A stretch of 60,053 nucleotides of DNA. Source: Pilaira anomala (taxonomy: Eukaryota; Mucoromycota; Mucoromycetes; Mucorales; Mucoraceae). Below the pieces are notes generated by a model that had not been told where the DNA came from, ran no database searches, and worked only from the letters and a program-made list of their open reading frames with translations. Below, in pieces: positions 11,249 through 26,492 of the stretch (the stretch's first letter is position 1; each line of letters opens with the position of its first letter). The DNA lies in contig JAIXMQ010000111.1 of assembly GCA_025716855.1 (NCBI GenBank), positions 1 through 60,053 of the forward strand, read 5' to 3'. A program made the translations under genes and the position numbers.

Positions 11249-12281
11249 ACGCCATGGTGTGTTTATTATTACCCCCCCTCTTTCTATTTCGTTTTTACTC
11301 TTTTTTTTTTATCAATAAAATGTGGTAGCAAATAGAATTTAATGTTTGTATATAGTTTAATTATATTGTACAATTTTTTTTCTTTCAATTGGTATGTCTC
11401 TTTTCTTTTTATGCATAGAATTAAGAAAAGAAAATTTGAATGTATATATTTCATACTGATCTTATGGATGCAATTGGATGTCCCAAGATTATGATTGCCA
11501 CGGAAGCGTATTCTGCGGGAGACAACTTACGATATCTTGCAAAGAGTAATCACATGTGGGTAGAATGATATGATATCCAGCTCTCAGCAAGTTTTTAAAG
11601 ATAAAAAGTATTTTTTAAATTAGATAACTCTATACACACATATAACGTGATACGCGGGTATCTCCCTCTCTGGTTAAGACATTAGAAAAGAGTAACTATG
11701 CATATTTCGCGTCATAAATGATGATATAGTACAATTAAAATCTCTATTAAGCATAAGACACATACTTTTTTTTTTATTCACACACATATAAAATACCAGC
11801 AAAATTTGCTTAAAATTGAAGATCATACATTTTATTTAATATAAATATTTACAGTTCTATTACGTATGTATGTAATCATTTGATTAGGAGTGTTGTTGGG
11901 TTTGTTAATAAAAGCTGTAATTATGCAGAAAACGTATATAGAGTAGATTTTCATTTACCAGTTAAAAGTCTTAAATTAATCACTTGTCAATATTTAGGAG
12001 TTTTGTGAAAAAGTGATTTAAATAGCCAATGATTGCTTTTTAAAATTGGGAAATGAACTATGGCGTAGAATGATAAAGATTGATCCTTTTTCTGACAGTA
12101 GGAGTGGTTTTTATGGGAAATAACGTTGACTTGTTAAGGCATTTAAATAAGGTATAGTGTAAGTGTTGTGTGTTACTGTGAAGTAATGAGTCCGTATGAG
12201 TATTATGGTGCTACAGGAGAAAAAGTATATATATATATATAAAAGATGATATTCCACAGGTCATTTTTATTTTGGACTCTC

Positions 12282-12332
<51 letters not shown>

Positions 12333-12373
12333 TTTTTTTTCCCCCTTCTTTCTTACTTTAAACATTGCAAGCC
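11249..12373. other. intergenic region with a long CT microsatellite
   Basis: AT-rich spacer between RPS14 and the F-box gene. A (CT)n run at about 12286-12328 and further pyrimidine-rich sequence lead up to the F-box start codon and probably form its core promoter. No other feature is seen. Confidence 0.6.
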
Positions 12374-14212
12374 ATGACATTTCAAGATGTACCTTCAGAA
12401 GTATTAGATAAAATATTTCTATTATTACCTAACTCAGCAGTAAGAGAATGCATATTCGTTTGTAAATCCTGGAATATTACAGCGACCCGAATTTTCTATA
12501 CGACCGTGACACTAACAAGGAAGAATATTCGCAAGTTTATTTCAACAGCTCAACCAGTCAATTACTGGGTTCGACAGTTGAAATTTGATATCGATTATCC
12601 ACAATTATTCAAGTTTACAACAGACCAATTTAAAGTATTAATAAATCAAGTACCGAAGTTGAGACTACTTGATCTTGCAGGACTTTCGAATAAATCGGTT
12701 ATAGAACCTTTACTGGAAATATTATATGAAGATGATACTTTAGATTGTATTGAAGAAATTAAAGTAGATCATGAACTTTCAAGCCAGGCAAGAGAATTGT
12801 ATTTTAGAACCGTGTATAAATACAAAGATACCATGTCATGTTTACATCTGAATTATCTTCGTTACACAATTCATGGTGGTTATCTTTCGTTTCTACCAGA
12901 ATTTAAACAGCTGACGTTTTTATCTATCAGTAATGATTTATTGAATGGAGATAGATATATGTTGATTTCTTCTGTACTGGATCTTTGCCCAAAGTTGATT
13001 CGATTTAAGTTACAGACAAAACGACATTTTCCAGATGCATCCAAAGTTGGATTATTAAAGAGAATGAAGGAGGATAATAATTCAAGTAAAAAAAACCAAC
13101 ACGTATATAATATGAAATTAAAGGAACTGGAATTTGAATTACATGATTTTCATGAAGGATATATGGAATATGTAATCTATTATACAAGTTTAGATAGATT
13201 TTATTTGAATATGCTTGAAACGGATATTTATGAATGGTTAGTAGATAAAGAAGACCAGATGAACTCATTTGCAAGTTATTTATCTACGATTAATAATGTG
13301 ACCATTAAAGCACAATCACAAGCAACGAAAAGTCGACAAAGAATGAGTACACAAGATCGAATGGAAAGAAATTGGATGTTTTTAAATACAGTGATTGGAA
13401 AAAGAAAACTGGATTGTCATCTTTATTTATCAATGAAAGGATATGATGATTCACAAAAGTTTGAAATGAAAATTATCAATAATCAAACAATTGAATTAGA
13501 ATATCAAGTTAAACCAGAATATCCAACAAATAATTTAATTTCTTTATTTCAGTTTGGTCATAATAATGGTGCACGTATTATAAATTCAATTGAAATTGGT
13601 GATGCTATTAGATATACTTTAAATGATATTCTTCAAGTCTTGCAGTGTGCGATCAATAAGTGTCCTCAGTTAAAGTTGGTGGTGATTCATAGAGCAAAAC
13701 TTTGTTATAGATTACAGTCAATACCTTATCCATATAATATTCAATTTGATCAACACTTAATTCCAGTAGGTCAAGCAAAAAGTAGTAACAGTAGTGGTGG
13801 TAGTATTGGATTAAATCATGTGATGATTCAAAATGCTACCATTTCAAGAGAGTTGATCCATATATTGACCGATTGTTTACCTAATCTGAAAGTACTTAAA
13901 TTGAAAGAATGTGAACCGATTGATTGGTTAGATCTTGAAGGTATTCAAGAGCTAAAATATTTAGAAATAGACATATTTGTATCACAACCACGACGTATCT
14001 TGATAACACTTGAATTATGTTCGGGTCAACATCGATACTATTATGAATCAAAGAATCATCAAACACCATTTATTTCAACAACCCAAGAAGAAGAAACACA
14101 AAAAGAAGATACATTTTATGTCACAATTAAATGTAACAAAATTGAGAAAATTGTTATTCATACGACAAGTGTTTGTGCTTCTGAATTAATTGTACCTGTT
14201 GTACAGCATTAA
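12374..14212 (+). CDS. F-box protein with leucine-rich C-terminal part
   Basis: Intronless, 612 residues from the ATG at 12374. Residues about 4-45 form an F-box (VPSEVLDKIFLLLP followed by the C..V.K.W pattern), which binds Skp1 in SCF ubiquitin ligases. The rest is irregular with many LxxLxL stretches (for example LRLLDLAGL, LKVLKLKECEP), consistent with degenerate leucine-rich repeats that would recruit a substrate. The target cannot be told from sequence. The gene lies downstream of a long CT tract and has no introns, unlike most neighbours. Large families of such F-box/LRR proteins are usual in early-diverging fungi. Confidence 0.8.
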   Translation: MTFQDVPSEVLDKIFLLLPNSAVRECIFVCKSWNITATRIFYTTVTLTRKNIRKFISTAQPVNYWVRQLKFDIDYPQLFKFTTDQFKVLINQVPKLRLLDLAGLSNKSVIEPLLEILYEDDTLDCIEEIKVDHELSSQARELYFRTVYKYKDTMSCLHLNYLRYTIHGGYLSFLPEFKQLTFLSISNDLLNGDRYMLISSVLDLCPKLIRFKLQTKRHFPDASKVGLLKRMKEDNNSSKKNQHVYNMKLKELEFELHDFHEGYMEYVIYYTSLDRFYLNMLETDIYEWLVDKEDQMNSFASYLSTINNVTIKAQSQATKSRQRMSTQDRMERNWMFLNTVIGKRKLDCHLYLSMKGYDDSQKFEMKIINNQTIELEYQVKPEYPTNNLISLFQFGHNNGARIINSIEIGDAIRYTLNDILQVLQCAINKCPQLKLVVIHRAKLCYRLQSIPYPYNIQFDQHLIPVGQAKSSNSSGGSIGLNHVMIQNATISRELIHILTDCLPNLKVLKLKECEPIDWLDLEGIQELKYLEIDIFVSQPRRILITLELCSGQHRYYYESKNHQTPFISTTQEEETQKEDTFYVTIKCNKIEKIVIHTTSVCASELIVPVVQH

Positions 14213-14430
14213 TAAATATTTATGTATATAACATTTATAAAAAAAAGACTCTATTTTTGAAATTAAAAATCGTCACTTTGAACCATTTCAGCTTGTTTTA
14301 TTGGTTAAGAAAAAGGTAATCATATTAAGCTTTTTTGATTGTTTTCTCCCCTTCTTTTTTGGAGAAAAAAAAAAAAAAAAAGTGAACAAATAGAGACAAC
14401 AGTTTTTTTCTTTTTTTCATTCTTTATTCA

Positions 14431-16167
<1,737 letters not shown>

Positions 16168-16428
16168 TTTTTTTTTTTTTTTTTTTTTTGTATATATTTG
16201 TGTAGAAATAGAACAACAACAACAACAACAGCCCTCCTCCTCCTCCTCCTCCTTTTTCGCTTTTCTTTCTTTCTTTCTTCTCCTTTTACCCCCTTATTAT
16301 TAATAAAATTGCATATATAAATACTGTATATATATTTCCCTCTTTTTGAGACCTTACTTTAGACAACTATTTATATATCACTCCTCTTTTTTCTTTCTTC
16401 TTTTCTTTTTTTATATAACTTAATACAA

Positions 16429-19400
16429 ATGAACGATACTGTTGTTGAACGTAATTCACTTTCATTTCATGCTTTTCGTGCAAAATTTCATAACCATGAC
16501 AAAAAAAATGATACCTTGGTAACCAAAAAAAAAAAACATTTATACTATAAAATATATATTAAATCTTTCTGAATAGAGAAAAAATAATATGCCAAAACGT
16601 ATCACGGCAGTTACTAAAAATATGAGTGATCTATCGGATCATTTCCCTATAAAAAGAAGTGATTTACCTATTTCAAAAACATCACCTTCCTTATGGTCTT
16701 CCTCAAATGGTAGTAGTACGACTGCAGAAGAAGATGATCAGCAACAACAGCAGCAGCAGCAACAACAACAGCAACATCATCATTCATATCATGAAGATGA
16801 TGATGATTTAGATGAAGATGAAGAGCTAGAAGAATATGAAGAGGGATACGAAGAATATGATGACGATGAAGAAGATGAAGAAGAAGATGATGATGATGAT
16901 ATACTGGTAGTTCCTAAATTAGGTATAAGATCAGTACCTCGAACGGGCTCTTTTGTAACTGAACTAAGTAAAAGATTAGCTATATCAGAAAAGAAGGGAG
17001 AACCTGTCAGTCACACTATACTTTCTATTAGAAGATCTGCACCCAACCTAGAAGAACCTAATTCATTACCTGTAACTACTTCCATGCAACACATTGTCAA
17101 TCGTAAATCAGTACCTAATTCTTCTTCTTCTCCTTCATTGGTCATTCCACCCGCCATGATCAAGCGATCGACTACAGGTACCAGTATATCCTCATCAAAT
17201 TCTTCCGTTTCAGCCAGTTCGAATAAACGAAATAATTGGCATTTTACACATTGGTTTTCACACCCACCTTTACCTTCTTCACTTACTACCAGCACAGTAG
17301 AGTCCCAACAACAACAACAACAACAACCCCAAACGCAGCCATCTGCATCGAAACGTGCTCGTATTATTCAGGAGTTAATATCTACAGAAAAAAATTATCA
17401 GACTGATATGAAATTGATTAAGGAGATTTACTATGATGAAGCTCATCAAGTACTTTCAAAGATTGAGATTAAGCATATCTTTATCAATTTAGTTGATATC
17501 ATTAGTTTTGAAAAAGATTTTGTAGCGATTTTAGATGAGGCGTGTTCGGAAGATCAAGCAGAAGAAAGTGAAATGACGATTGGTGTTGCATTTAGTATGA
17601 TGGTACAGTATCAATAGATAACCATGTAAATTATCTATGATTGATTGAACATTTAGTTGTTTTATATATAATTTTTTTTTTTTAAATAGATGACTCGAAT
17701 GGATCAATTGTATGGAGAATATTGTAAAAAACATGAAGATGCTGCAACTAAAATTCAAGAAATGAGTACAAAACCCAATGTACAAGCTTTCTTTTTGGTA
17801 TAAAATGAATGAAATACTATATATACACACACACACACACACACAATTTACTCACTTTTTCAATTCAGTAGAAATGTAAAGAAAAATTACAAGGACGTAC
17901 AATGTGTTGGGATTTACCTAGTTTATTAATTAAACCAGTTCAAAGAGTACTTAAATATCCATTATTATTAAAGGTAAAAAAAAAAAAAAAATGACATCCA
18001 TATTCATAAAGAGAAAAACTAATAAATAAAGCAGGAAATTGTTGCTTCTACCCCGGAACATCATCCTGACTATGATCAGTTGGTCATGGTGACACATGAG
18101 ATTCAACAGATGGCAGATCACATTAATGAAATGAAACGCAGGAAGGATATGGTTGAACAGTTAATCATTGACAAGAGAAAAATCGATCGAAATGTGGTGT
18201 AAGTTTTTAATGATAATAATAATAATAATAATAACTTTTAACCTCTCATTATTTAGACAAGGCATTAATAAAAAGTTTACAAGAAGAGTGCATCGTAAGA
18301 AACAACCTACAAGTGCACAAGATGCTTCATTTGATAACCTTTATAAACAATTTGAAGCAAAACAAGAAATGGCTAAACATTTTGAAAAGGGTGTTCAAGA
18401 ATGGGTGATAAAGATTAAAGCAAATATACATGCTTTATCTGATCTTGTGCATGGTTTAGAAGCAGTTTATGGAGACTCAGATGGTATAGGACTTCGAAGC
18501 ATGCGCGCGTTTAAAAAATTAGTTTCTCAATTAGAAGTACTCTCTGGGGTAAGAAACTATTTAAAAGGATTATAAATAGTTTATTTATTTATTTATATAT
18601 ATATAATAGGAAACGAATGTTCAAGAAGCAGTTTATAATAGAATAGAATCTTATTTAAAGTTATTCAAGAATCCATTACATATCATTCAAAAGAGAAATC
18701 GAAAATTAATTGATTATGATCGAGCAAGACATTTAATTAGTAAAGGAGAAGTACCCGATAAACAATTACAGATCTCATCCGAACAATATATTTCATTAAA
18801 TGCACATTTATTGGATGAATTACCCGTGTTTTTATCCTTAGCCTCAACTTATTTTGACATTATTGTAAGTGAATTTGCTCGAGTACAAGCAACATATTGG
18901 CGTAAATGTAAATTAGAATGGAAATCGTTAACGATTGAACAACCGTTTGGAAAAGAACATAGTTGGAACTCGATTGAAACCGAATACAATGCAACGATTA
19001 AACGAATACAACCTCGTATTGACGAAATTGGATCCAAGCCTAGAGACAGTGCATGCTTTGTTCAACCTAATTCTAATACTACTACAATCACATCAATTGA
19101 CCAAGGTAAATTAGTAGATTGGATTTATTCTTTGCATTTACTAACATCATCTCTTCAGCTTCATCAACACCAACAACACCAAAACACAAATCGCATAAGA
19201 AATATGATAGTCTATTTAGTCAATCACAACCCGTCTTTAAATGCATCGCACTTGTCGATTATGAATCACCCGAGAAATTACAAGTACAAGAAGGTGACTT
19301 GATTCAAATTTGGTTACCTGCTGCATCTACTACAACAACAAATCATCCTACTCATAATAATAGTGATATCGCTACTGTTTCTACAAATGCTTCTTCAACT

Positions 19401-19478
19401 GAATGGTGGTATGGAAGCTTAGCTAATAATTCTGAAATATATGGTTGGTTACCTTCCAATATATGTGAAAGAGTTTAA
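16429..19478 (+). CDS. Rho guanine nucleotide exchange factor, DH-BAR-SH3 (Tuba-like)
   Basis: Eight exons fit in phase: 16429-16518, 16577-17602, 17690-17797, 17872-17973, 18035-18198, 18257-18548, 18610-19105, 19159-19478, giving 865 residues. The first 285 residues are disordered, with polyQ (about residues 87-97) and a long Asp/Glu tract. The Dbl-homology domain spans about 290-495, with RIIQELISTEKNY at its start and the conserved helix LLIKPVQRVLKYPLLLK. A BAR-like helical domain follows (about 500-740) and a C-terminal SH3 (about 784-865: ALVDYESP, WWYG, GWLPSNI). This DH-BAR-SH3 order is that of dynamin-binding protein/Tuba, a Cdc42 activator that senses curved membrane. There is no PH domain; the BAR replaces it. 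Likely role: local Cdc42/Rho activation at membranes during polar growth. Confidence 0.88.
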
Positions 19479-22400
19479 AATAATAATAATAATAATAAAA
19501 AAAAAATTTGTTTTTTTTTTGTATTACTTTATGCGAGGATTTGTTACATTTATGACCGTGCACACACATATTTTTTTTTTATATATGTATTCCTCTCTCT
19601 CTCCTCCCTTTTTTTTATTTAAAATAGCTTTTTTATGTAAACATATTTGCCTCCGTTTTGCAATTAACCAAGAATCAAGTTTTTATAATTAGATTGCTTT
19701 TACATTACATGCATATAATTATCATCAGATCTTCTTCTTTTTTTTTATTATATTTTTTTTTCTATTAAATGTATTCATGTTCTTTTTTTTGCATTAATGA
19801 GAGTAATTACAATACATATTTTTTACTTCATTTTAAAACTATTTTGTTATACAAAAAAAAAAAAAAATATCTTGGCATCGATCCCAAGGCTTGTTAGTTT
19901 TTTTTTTTAATCTTGTACACAAATAGTGTTAGATCATCCCCTCCCTTATAGATTACTATGAAGGGACATTCTATATTGTATGCACTAACAAATATGTATT
20001 TTCTTCAGACTAATATATTTTAAATGCATTCAAAAGTAATGGTTTTATTTAAGAAGAAAAAAATATCTGATTAATAAATCTATCTAATATTTTAAGATAA
20101 AATACTGACACTGTTTCCTAAACTTTAGCTTCATTGTAAGTCTTCAGCAGTTTATATGGAACCATTGCTATTAACCATTTTTTTTTTTTTTTTACATATG
20201 TCTTGTCACTTCTTCAGCCATTGCACTATTCCTTTTTTTTTATTGAGCTATGTACATCAGTTTGACATAAAAAAAAAGTATTATTAGTTAATAAATACAT
20301 GATATATCAATTATTTAGCAAGTGTTTGAAGCTAATGGTAGTTTTAAAAGGGTCGGGAGATTTGAGGAAAAATAAATGGGTGGGTGATATGTATCTAATT
20401 TTTTTTTTTGTAGTCCAAAAGGCGTTAATTTTGTTTAGTTCGGATTGAATGATAACAGATTATATTATATGCTAGTTAGTTCATTTAACATTAGTAATAA
20501 CAAACATTTGCCAAGTTTTTGATAAGATCTTATAAAGCTTGCAAGTTAATTTATATTGAATGTACGCAGCGTACTAATTAATAACTAGGAACTGGTTTCA
20601 ACTCACGTCCCGGGTAACTATACATTATTTTTGAGTGTACTGATCCAGAGTTTCAAACCACAGGGCAATGCAATTTATTAACAAGGTTTGCTATTAGTGT
20701 GCGAATTAGTCTAAATTATACTTGTGATCTCCATATAGGATCAGCTATATGATTGTATATATCAAATGTGTCCAAGTCGTCAAAGTATCCTTCAGGAAAT
20801 ATTTACACATAAGTTTTTAGAAAGTATATTTCTATTTCTTTAGCTACAAAGAAACTTTTATTCGAAGACTAAAAAGACGAACATTACATTTTTTTTTAAA
20901 AAAAAAAAGTAACATCTTATCATATAATGTAGTTACATATACCCCCAGAATTCATGTCATTACTTCAACATTATTTAGTTGAAATTCCTGATATTGAATT
21001 AAATTGAAGCTGAAGAGAAACATCATTATTCATGTGATTAGAACAAGAGTATGCTTACCTCTCACCTTACTCTCACGAGCTCAATTCTATCAAGTAATTC
21101 TGGTCTATCTTTAAAAATAGTTATTAAAGTTTCCAGTTTTTTTTTTTTTATCTAACAATTATATTCAAGAAGTGTGTGTAAGTTTGAGCCACTAGAATCA
21201 CATTTATCCTATTATTGTCAAGATCCCGAGTTTAAGGAGGTGAATACACAAGGGTTTATTGTACCTGAAATACTCCTCTCTATATACATCGTTTCATCCA
21301 ATCATTACCTCTAAACCTTCAACACTCTATTATCAGCCTAAAACTTTTTTGGTTGACTATATATTATAATTCTGAAAATCATCTTGATTCAAACACTTTT
21401 TGATGCCTGAACTCTTGATGTGAGAGTAACCTATAAATAAACCCCCCCCTCCTCCCTTTTTTTTTTAGCTAAAAATATAAAGTTTTATAGTTTTCATAGT
21501 GTACAACAGCAAAGCTTATACTATAAATAATTTAGTTTGTAATTTCTCTTTAATCCCACACTTTTTAATTTAATTTAAGCAGCAGGAAACAAAAACTCGG
21601 TTCAGTCATTTTAAAATACCAATTTAAAAACAAGGATGTACGCACGAACTTTTTAACTAAATTTAAATACACATGTATAATAAATAAATAAATGTGCACG
21701 GTCTCAAAAAAAAAAAGACAGAAAAATGCGACATTTTTTTTTTTATCTTTGCAATCGTACGAATAGTATAACACTTTTCAAATAAGATGGTGATGGAAAA
21801 AAAAAAAAAAAAAATACCTAAATTTATACATAGTTATATGTCTGTTTAAAAACGTTCATAAATTACTTTAAAAAGTATTGAAAAGTTCTCAGAAGATTCA
21901 CAGGCTAGTGACAGAATTTTCCTCGTTTATTATTATGTCTATCAAAAAAATAAATGGGAACTGTGATTTCGATTCATGACTAAAAGAATTCTAAGATTAA
22001 AAATAAATAAATTAAAAATTTAGCATACAAAAAAAAAAAAAAAAACTTCGGCATTGGGTGGACTTTTTATAGGAATAATAAAAGGTTGAAATTGTTTAAG
22101 AAAAAAAAAATATATATATATAAAGGGTTTTACATGATATAACTACAGTTTTTGATAAGTCCTCGTTCCCAAACCCCCCAAACCCCCTCATTCAATGAAA
22201 TGGATAATGCAAGTAAAGACCTTTTTTTATACAGGATTGAAACATCATGGATGAATATGGTAACTCGGCAACAGATCTGTATTAAAAAAAAAAAAAAAAG
22301 GAGGGGAATCGATAATTTCAGTCACGTTGCAATATTAATTTGACTCTGTTACATATAATAGCCATTCTCAAAGTGAAAGGAAAAGATGACGTTGAATTCA

Positions 22401-23018
22401 CTCTGTCGAATTACTTTTTTTGGGCTATCCATTTATCGATTGTCCGTTAAATGCGTGTATTTCCTTTTACAACATAATTCCATTCCCTTTTTTTTTTTCT
22501 TGGTGATACTTTACATATTGACGGGCCTATTGGGAAATGAATAAATTGCATCACAGTTATCCATTGTTATTAAGACACACTTTTTTTTTAAACAATCGTT
22601 TTCTCTTCTTGTTCGTGTTACATTAATTACTGGTAGATTCATTTCTGTAAACAAACTGTATATTAATTTTAATATTAATCTTTTTTTTTTTTCTTCAATT
22701 GAAGAAGCTTAAATTTATTAAATATTATTAGTAAAAAAAAATTAGTAAAAACCATGGAAATTTTTAATTTCTTTCTTCTAATAATATAAAGAAGGGAGGT
22801 GGATTTTTGTATACCCTTCAGAAGAGGCTTTTTTTTTTTTTTTTTTTTTTAGTACCACCAAATTGGAACCAAACAAAAAAAGGTATGGGAAAACGATAGT
22901 AGTATATCAATTGGTGTAACGAATCAAAAAGAGAAAAATGAATATAAATATTGAGCTTTTTTTTTTTTTTTTTGCAGTGTTTTATTTTCTTTATCATTTA
23001 TAATATATATATAATATA
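19479..23018. other. 3.5-kb region without a recognisable gene
   Basis: AT-rich with many homopolymer runs, including a T-run joined to an A-run at about 20890-20908. Open frames (for example near 21565-21774 and 22152-22343) are short, cross poly-A/T and show no domain. A short stretch near 20352-20395 resembles the outer edge of the inverted arm near 35033-35075. I see no tRNA or rRNA. Confidence 0.5.
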
Positions 23019-24025
23019 ATGCCTTTTCGATCTTCTTCAACCACAATACCAAGTGTCAAACTTGCTAATAAATCAGCACCCCCAACCACAATTCGAATTG
23101 AAGGATGGTTAAATAAACAAAAACATGGAAAATGCAGAGCTTGGGTTAAAAGATACTTTGTTTTATACGGAGAAGAACTTCGATACTATAAAAGCAAGGT
23201 ACTTACTTTTTGTGTGTTTTAAAAAAAAAATTCCATCTAAAAACTAATACATTACAATTGTTATTTTAGACAGATACAACAAATGCATTAGCTGTCATCT
23301 CACTTGATCATTACAGTCTTGTTCCAAACGCTCAACCTTTAACATCATTAAATCAAAAACAATGGAGATATCATACATTTTGTTTAGTATCAGACGATGA
23401 CACCAAGTTTGATTGGCCTGATTACTTTTTACAAGCAGAAAATGCAGAAGAAAGAGATCGATGGGTAGATCGTATCCATTCACATGTCTCACAATCACAA
23501 AGTGTATTAGATAAATGGCTTGACAGATTAGAAGTACCACAATCCGAGAAAACTGTCATGACCTCTTTATACAGCACCACAACAACAAACACATCCGTCA
23601 CTACCTTACCTTCTACACCAGATAGTACGCATTTTTCAACTACATCCACTCAATCGATTCGTTACCAAAAATCTGTTGAATCTCTTTGTAATTTTACTTC
23701 AAGATCTTCTTCAGCTGATTACTGTAATGATAAAAGACGTCCTTCCGATTTTACTTCTCGTAGTACAGATTTATCAACTAAACTCTTTAATTCAAAAATA
23801 TTTAACTGGTCTCGTCCAACAAAATCATCTGCTTCTTCGGTTACTTCTGTTTCTTCAAAATCAATTGATACTACACATCTTGTGAATAATGATTCATTAG
23901 TTATACCAAATAATATACAGACTAAACCTATTGAATCTCCCATTATTCATCCTAGTGAATATAATCGTGATGATCTTGGTGATTGTATTGCGACTATAAA
24001 TCAAAGTTATTACAATTCAAAATAA
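23019..24025 (+). CDS. PH-domain protein
   Basis: Two exons, 23019-23198 and 23270-24025, giving 311 residues. A pleckstrin-homology domain spans about residues 25-152: it opens with IEGWLNKQKHGKCRAWVKRYFVLYGEELRYYK, closes with the helix ERDRWVDRIHSHV, and has the invariant Trp there. The basic residues of the first strands suit phosphoinositide binding. The rest is Ser/Thr-rich and probably disordered, with no second domain. It may target to membranes or act as an adaptor; partners are unknown. A (CA)n microsatellite and a C-run follow the stop codon. Confidence 0.8.
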
Positions 24026-24059
24026 TCCCCCCCCCCCCTCCTCTCTCTATGTTTTCATA

Positions 24060-24101
<42 letters not shown>

Positions 24102-24177
24102 GCCCCCAAACATTTTATATATATTCTTTCCTTTTTTTTTTTCTTCTTCTTCTTCTTTAAATAAGCAACACATTTTT

Positions 24178-24212
<35 letters not shown>
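24060..24212. repeat. microsatellites between two convergent genes
   Basis: A (CA)n run at about 24070-24098 and an (AAT)n run at about 24180-24211 fill the 200-base gap between the stop codons of the PH gene (+) and COX11 (-). Confidence 0.85.
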
Positions 24213-24213
<1 letters not shown>

Positions 24214-24226
24214 TGTATTTTTTAAT

Positions 24227-24973
24227 CTATGATTGAGGTTGAACAGGAGACAATCCTTTTGCTTGTTTGGTATTAAAGAAAGTATAACTTAACGTAATCG
24301 TATTCACATCCTTCATTAAAGGATCATCCAAGAAATCTGGATCAATAAAGAAAAAGACGGGCATATCCACATCTTCACCAGGTTTTAATTTTTGTTCCTC
24401 AAAACAGAAACATTGAATCTTGTTGAAATAACCTCCTGCTCGATAAGGAGTGACATTATAGGTTGCAATACCAATAATATCTTCTTTTGCTTTACTCTTT
24501 GCTTTATAAAACGTCAGGGCTGTCTCGCCAGGTACAACATATACTTCACGTACTTCAGGTTTAAATGTCCATGGTAATGTATCCGATGTATTTGACTCAA
24601 ATGTCACTCGAATTCTCTTACGTTCTGTCTCTTGAGGTACTAGTCTGTCGGCCGAAAATCGACTGGGATCAATCACTGGTGTACCGCTGAAGCCGGTATT
24701 GGCACAAAATAATCGATACAGAGGTACAGCCATATAGGTCACTCCTACCATCGCAATAAAAACTGAGGCTGCGTACATACCGCCTGAAGAGTTGGCTTTC
24801 ATACCACCTTGTGTTTTTTGTTGACTAGCATAAAGTCGACGTTGTAAAGCAGTTGAACCAGGGCTTTTTAAACTCATGCTTTGACATGTGTTTATTATGT
24901 TAACTCTACATGTATTAGATCGAACTCCTCCTCCTCCTCGACTATACAAAGAGCGTAATGTACTTGTAAACAT
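24227..24973 (-). CDS. COX11: cytochrome c oxidase assembly factor COX11
   Basis: Single exon, 248 residues from the ATG at 24973. COX11 delivers copper to the CuB site of cytochrome c oxidase subunit 1 in the mitochondrial intermembrane space. The N-terminus is Arg/Ser-rich, fitting a mitochondrial presequence. A single membrane helix (about residues 65-88: VFIAMVGVTYMAVPLYRLFC) is followed by the soluble Ig-like copper domain with NTGFSGTP, LPWTF, the copper-binding Cys pair in QCFCFEEQ and the late VDMPVFFFIDP motif. The frame is open upstream to 25045 through a poly-F run, but that is T-rich DNA. The start at 24973 gives a proper presequence. Confidence 0.95.
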   Translation of the reverse strand: MFTSTLRSLYSRGGGGVRSNTCRVNIINTCQSMSLKSPGSTALQRRLYASQQKTQGGMKANSSGGMYAASVFIAMVGVTYMAVPLYRLFCANTGFSGTPVIDPSRFSADRLVPQETERKRIRVTFESNTSDTLPWTFKPEVREVYVVPGETALTFYKAKSKAKEDIIGIATYNVTPYRAGGYFNKIQCFCFEEQKLKPGEDVDMPVFFFIDPDFLDDPLMKDVNTITLSYTFFNTKQAKGLSPVQPQS

Positions 24974-26441
24974 TGCCTCTTCTGTAAAAAAAAAAAAAAA
25001 AAAAAGTATATGTTTCTTTATGAAGGGTATAGAAATCACTAACATAAAAATAAAATCAGCACATAAAAACTCAATTCAATTCATTGGCTAATATTTGATG
25101 ACATCTAGAGGGGGTATTATAATTTTTTCTTTTTTCCGGATAAACACATACCGAATTTTCGTTTTTGATTATTCAAAATTTCGATCTTTAAAAAAATCGA
25201 TGACGATCTTTACACGTGAATCAAATAGAGAATGTATACAATGGTAATGTCCCAAAACTGTGATAGACGTAAGAGTATTACACAACCGATGATTGTTAAT
25301 ACTTTTAGAAAGCCGAGTAAAATAAAGTTTTATAACAGGATCGATCGAAGTTTTTCTCGGGTTCTTTTTTTAATAGTTCTTGTGTCTATTATGTATGCAA
25401 TTTTAACATTTGTATCGTTATTACTTTGAAACTCTGTTGTAAAATAGAAGAAATAAAAGGTATATACAAGCAAATAACAAATGAATTTCTTTATTACAGA
25501 TTTACCATTTTACCAAGTGTATTTGTGAATTTCATCTCATATTGCCAGTGTAACATTGAATTATCTTCTCCCGGTAATAAGCAAAGTAAAAACGTCATTC
25601 CATCATTGACATTTTGCATATACTCCCAGCTGCGCGGTCCCTTTTTTTTTTTTTTTTACTAATTAACTTATACATATGATCGGAAGATAGAATTGGATGA
25701 AAGCAGATAATATTAGAAGAGAAATCAAGAACATAATTATATTTAATTGAAGTATACCTATATGTATAGGGATCATAAGGTTGATAAAGTTACGGTTATA
25801 AAATGTTTTCGACACACCCATATATGTTTGAAGACTTTTGAAACATGTACCTATACATATTTTTGATGATGGCGTGCGAAGAAGAAAAGGGGAACAAGTC
25901 AATAGCAATCATGTATAATATAGTATGGCAAATACAAGTCTTTAACAGGTCCTTCTACATTCAATATATGTATCCAGTAGATGAGTAGTTAATGTCCTCA
26001 CTCTCACCACCTTCCATCAGTTATCAATTCATTCATGTAAAAAAAAAAAAAAAATACCTGTGATGCTTTCACTAAGAATTATGTCTGGTACACGAGAGCC
26101 ATCCACCTCTCGATTTCCTAATAAAGAAAACTTCATGTCCTAACCCTCATCATCCAATCTTTTGACACAGCCATTACATTATCGTAACAAGACTCCTACG
26201 CTACGCTACTTGTTTATTGATCTTAATTTAAACTTGACATAGAATAATAAAGTTTAGACCATCATATGCAGGAATAACTAAACTTTGCTGCATTCCATCT
26301 TTTTTTTGAAACCGTGCACTCATGTATTTATAATATGCTAAAATAAAAATACCGAGTTTTTTTTACTCCTATCGCTTATTATTTATAGTGAGGGTAATAA
26401 TCATATGTTTAATTACAAAAGTTTAAAATAATATTTTTAGC

Positions 26442-26477
<36 letters not shown>

Positions 26478-26492
26478 GTTTAATTATAGGTG
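24974..26492. other. intergenic region between COX11 and the RhoGAP gene
   Basis: No gene can be supported. Two short open frames at 25232-25662 have no start context, domain or splice support. A 50-base stretch at about 26180-26230 resembles 34755-34806. A long A-run (about 30) lies just before the RhoGAP stop codon near 26445-26474. Confidence 0.5.

Noticed and set aside
22152..22343. Open frame of 63 residues
   Set aside because: Runs through poly-A and poly-T, with no domain, no splice context and no conserved pattern.
25232..25662. Two short open frames that could be joined
   Set aside because: The join would need a poor intron, and the product has only a single hydrophobic stretch; chance is as likely.
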